This document shows, piece after piece, positions 7,268 through 9,389 of a stretch of 9,389 nucleotides of DNA. Numbering within the stretch: the first letter of the stretch is position 1; every line of letters starts with the position of its first letter. The notes beneath the pieces are model-generated. The model made no database searches and was not told the origin of the DNA. It was given only the letters and a program-made list of their open reading frames with translations. Origin of the DNA: Leptolyngbyaceae cyanobacterium SM1_3_5 (GTDB taxonomy: Bacteria; Cyanobacteriota; Cyanobacteriia; Elainellales; Elainellaceae); NCBI GenBank assembly GCA_012031475.1, contig JAAUTJ010000136.1, positions 1 through 9,389 on the forward strand, in the 5' to 3' direction. Made by a program: the position numbers and the translations under genes.

Positions 7268-7295
7268 GACTGTCACTATCGGACTGTCACTATCG
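7268..7295. repeat. Two perfect tandem copies of a 14-base unit
   Basis: GACTGTCACTATCG occurs at 7268-7281 and again at 7282-7295 with no gap. The second copy contains the stop codon (minus-strand TAG at 7290-7292) of the small hypothetical gene. The repeat fills most of the 51-base gap between the convergent dppC and hypothetical genes. It looks like a recent slippage duplication. Confidence 0.75.
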
Positions 7296-7586
7296 TCCTG
7301 ACTCGATCGCCCTCTCAACGACCGATCGACTCAAATTCTGCCATTCGTCAACCGACAGCTTGTACTCTTCATACAGTTCGCGCATCAGCAGCACGATCGC
7401 AGTGCAGGCGGTTTGATAGCTGATGTGAATTCGAGCCGTTTCGATCGCTTCATTCACCGAAGCATAAACCGTTCCATCCGCCAAGCGTTTGCGGCAAGGT
7501 GAATAGCACAAGCTTTGAAATCCCTGCTCGTGCGAAAACACTTCAATTAGCCAACCTTGATGAAAATCTGCTTCCGCTGGTTGCAT
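7290..7586 (-). CDS. Small conserved hypothetical protein (cyanobacterial type)
   Basis: This is a 98-residue soluble protein with no signal peptide or membrane helix. The start is ATG 7584-7586, with a modest AAGG ribosome-binding site six bases upstream. The first half, FHQGWLIEVFSHEQGFQSLCYSP, looks like a beta-rich segment. The second half is helical: VNEAIETARIHISYQTACTAIVLLMRELYEEYKLSVDEWQNL. I recall similar short cyanobacterial proteins of unknown function with the same GWLIEV...YSP opening and a helical tail, but cannot name a domain. Two cysteines are present in CYSPCRK. It lies downstream of the GH31 gene on the same strand, 172 bases away, so co-transcription is possible but not shown. 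It is convergent with dppC. Confidence 0.7.
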   Translation of the reverse strand: MQPAEADFHQGWLIEVFSHEQGFQSLCYSPCRKRLADGTVYASVNEAIETARIHISYQTACTAIVLLMRELYEEYKLSVDEWQNLSRSVVERAIESGR

Positions 7587-7679
7587 TTCAAACCTTGCCT
7601 CAAATCAAACAGGTCGCCCTTTCTGGCGATAGCTCCACCCTAATGAAGTAGAACAATTACCTGCTAGCGCCATTTAGCG

Positions 7680-7709
7680 GATCTTGCAAGATCTCTATCT
7701 TTGGATAGA
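7680..7709. repeat. Two adjacent short hairpins upstream of the hypothetical gene
   Basis: GATCTTGCAAGATC (7680-7693) is a perfect 14-bp palindrome. It abuts TCTATC-TTTG-GATAGA (7694-7709), a six-pair hairpin with a four-base loop. Both lie in the 172-base gap after the GH31 stop codon. They could form the GH31 3' end or an operator for the hypothetical gene. In the GH31 reading direction no T-run follows, so terminator function is weakly supported. Confidence 0.4.
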
Positions 7710-7758
7710 TAAAGCGATCGCTCGTTTGACTTGATCGATGCCCAATTTGTTTACATCT

Positions 7759-9389
7759 TTAGCGAAATGGTGTGTGTGAAAACACCAACTGTCGATCGCG
7801 CCCCTCATCCTCAAATTCCTGCATTCCCATTCCAGCCATTTCTACCACGACTCGCCGCGCCGCAGGCTGCCAATCGCCCTGTCTCGCTGCAATTTCGACG
7901 ATCGCGTCTTCATCTGCCATCCAAACGCGAATTTGCGTCGTCGCGAACTGTCCCGACTGATATGCAAACGATCGCCCGTCATCTTCGTACAGCGTAAACT
8001 CGCCGTCTCCCGGCCACACTTTGAGCGTCAAAACATCGATCGCCCGCTCGTCCACAAACTGCATCACAGGCTGTATTGGAACGATCGATCCGGCTCGGAC
8101 ATACAGCGGCATTCGATCGATCGGCGCATGAGCCAGAATGTGTGTTTTGCCTTCGTAACGCTCCTCTGTCCACCAGTCGAACCACGTCCCTTCCGGCAGA
8201 TAAACGGCGCGATGTTCGCGTTCCGGCTTCAGAATCGGAGCGGCCATCAGTCCGCTGCCAAGCATCACCTGATCGTCAATTTGATAGGTCGTGTGATCTT
8301 GAGGAAATTCGTACAGTAGCGGTCTGAGAATCGGTGCGCCTGTTGTTGCCGCCTGCCAGAACAGCGAATAGTAATACGGCAAAAGGCGATAGCGCAGTTC
8401 GATGTATTCGCGGCAGATCTGTTCGACGCGATCGCCAAACACCCAAGGCTCGTGCCGCTCCGATCCGGTAATCGAATGCGCCCGCATCAACGGATACAAG
8501 AGGCCGACCTGCATCCAGCGGGCAAACAGTTCCGCAGTGGCATTTCCCGCAAAGCCGCCAATATCGCAGCCGACAAAGGCCACGCCCGACAAACCCATGT
8601 TGCACAGCATCGGCAGCGAACCTTCCAGATAATCCCACAGCGAATGATTGTCGCCCATCCACACGGACGAATAGCGCTGCACTCCGGCAAAACCCGATCG
8701 CGTCAAGACAAACGATCGCTCGGTCGGCCTCAATCTCAGCAATCCTTCGTAGGCGGCTTTTGCCATTCCCAAACCGTACAGATTATGCGCTTCGGCATGG
8801 GTCGTGCGTTCGTCTGAGGAACCTTGCGGCGCGTCGAGCGGAAAGGGAATTTTATTTCCCGGATCTCCGAAGGGGCGATCGTTCAAGGCAGGCTCGTTCA
8901 TGTCGTTCCAAATTCCAGCCACGCCCATCTCGGTCAAAGCTTTCTGACAGTCGCCCCACCAGTGCTGCACATCCGATCGCAAAAAGTCCGGGAAGACCGA
9001 TCGATCCGGCCAAACATACCCGTGAAATAACTTGCCCTGCGCCGTCCGCACAAAATAATTTTGCGCCAGTCCCTCATCGACCACGCTGTAATCCGCTTCC
9101 GGTTCGTACTTGACGCCGGGATCAACGATCGTCACCACCTTAAAGCCGTCCTGCGCGATTTCGTTAATCAGCTTCGCCGGATCGGGAAAGCGCTTCGGAC
9201 TCCAGGTAAACACGCGAAAGCCGCGCATGTAGTCGATGTCCAGGTGAATCACATCGCAGGGAATTTTGCGGGCGCGAAACTCCTTCGCCAGTTCGCGCAC
9301 TTCATTCTCAGATTCATAGCTCCATCGACACTGGTGATAGCCGATCGCCCACTTCGGCGGCAAGGGCATTCGTCCAGTCAGATGTGTAT
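7759..9389 (-). CDS. GH31 family alpha-glucosidase-type glycoside hydrolase (5'-partial)
   Basis: This is a retaining alpha-glycosidase that releases glucose from the ends of alpha-glucans, probably cytosolic. The frame stays open to the window edge: residues HLTGR precede the MPLPPKWAIGYHQCRWSY motif, so the Met at 9367-9369 is internal and the N-terminal domain lies beyond the window. Counting from that Met, the (beta/alpha)8 barrel includes VIHLDIDYMRGFRVFTW (about 40-56). The catalytic nucleophile is Asp156 in GIWNDMNEP, and the expected acid/base is Asp240 in WMGDNHSLWDYL. Substrate-site residues lie in RAHSITGSERHEPW. C-terminal beta domains follow (WFDWWTEERYEG, then LYEDDGRSFAYQSGQFA), ending at TAA 7759-7761. 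About 540 residues are visible of a family often near 800. The reading frame is intact. Exact specificity (maltose, glycogen, other alpha-glucosides) cannot be read from the sequence. Confidence 0.93.
   Translation of the reverse strand, partial: THLTGRMPLPPKWAIGYHQCRWSYESENEVRELAKEFRARKIPCDVIHLDIDYMRGFRVFTWSPKRFPDPAKLINEIAQDGFKVVTIVDPGVKYEPEADYSVVDEGLAQNYFVRTAQGKLFHGYVWPDRSVFPDFLRSDVQHWWGDCQKALTEMGVAGIWNDMNEPALNDRPFGDPGNKIPFPLDAPQGSSDERTTHAEAHNLYGLGMAKAAYEGLLRLRPTERSFVLTRSGFAGVQRYSSVWMGDNHSLWDYLEGSLPMLCNMGLSGVAFVGCDIGGFAGNATAELFARWMQVGLLYPLMRAHSITGSERHEPWVFGDRVEQICREYIELRYRLLPYYYSLFWQAATTGAPILRPLLYEFPQDHTTYQIDDQVMLGSGLMAAPILKPEREHRAVYLPEGTWFDWWTEERYEGKTHILAHAPIDRMPLYVRAGSIVPIQPVMQFVDERAIDVLTLKVWPGDGEFTLYEDDGRSFAYQSGQFATTQIRVWMADEDAIVEIAARQGDWQPAARRVVVEMAGMGMQEFEDEGRDRQLVFSHTPFR

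Noticed and set aside
7648..7660. NtcA-like site GTA...TAC upstream of the small hypothetical gene
   Set aside because: The spacing between GTA and TAC is seven bases, whereas the NtcA consensus needs eight.

Overview
The window looks like a cyanobacterial chromosome, probably from a Leptolyngbya-like or related filamentous lineage (the genus is a guess). The main reason is the very dense palindrome GCGATCGC (HIP1, e.g. 43-50 and 76-83) and its GATCG variants, found both inside and between genes. The protein families fit, including the GH31 glucosidase and a glycosyltransferase carrying a C-terminal domain of a type I recall from cyanobacterial glycosyltransferases. The base composition is moderately GC-rich.

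Layout, left to right. (1) 1-529, minus: HAD-superfamily, beta-phosphoglucomutase-like phosphatase, cut by the window edge and frameshifted. (2) 672-1425, plus, divergent from it: class I SAM-dependent methyltransferase with an N-terminal signal peptide or anchor, frameshifted near its 3' end and followed by a plausible terminator hairpin. (3) 1588-4980, minus: one very large multidomain gene, about 1130 codons when repaired. It reads as GT4 glycosyltransferase, then a first methyltransferase, TPR repeats, a TylF-like methyltransferase, another TPR-like stretch and a cyanobacterial C-terminal domain, and is broken by four single-base indels. (4) 5126-6135 and 6321-7238, plus: DppB- and DppC-like ABC permeases, separated by a spacer with degenerate tandem repeats ending in a perfect 28-bp palindrome. 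(5) 7290-7586, minus: small cyanobacterial-type hypothetical protein. (6) 7759-9389, minus: GH31 alpha-glucosidase-type glycoside hydrolase, with its N-terminus outside the window.

How the genes may work together: the large minus-strand protein looks like a glycan-tailoring enzyme combining a sugar transferase with two methyltransferases, suited to O-antigen, exopolysaccharide or glycolipid decoration. The DppBC pair forms the membrane channel of a peptide-type importer whose binding protein and ATPases are not in the window. GH31 and the HAD protein fit sugar catabolism, but nothing shows a shared operon.

The most striking property is seven single-base frameshifts in four otherwise well-conserved genes, several at short homopolymers. 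This is better explained by residual sequencing error in a draft or long-read assembly than by pseudogene decay. I found no CRISPR array, tRNA, rRNA or insertion sequence, and no intergenic stretch longer than 300 bases. I do not see a clearly new defence or mobile system; the most unusual items are the multidomain glycosyltransferase-methyltransferase, the exported methyltransferase and the repeat-bearing dppB-dppC spacer.
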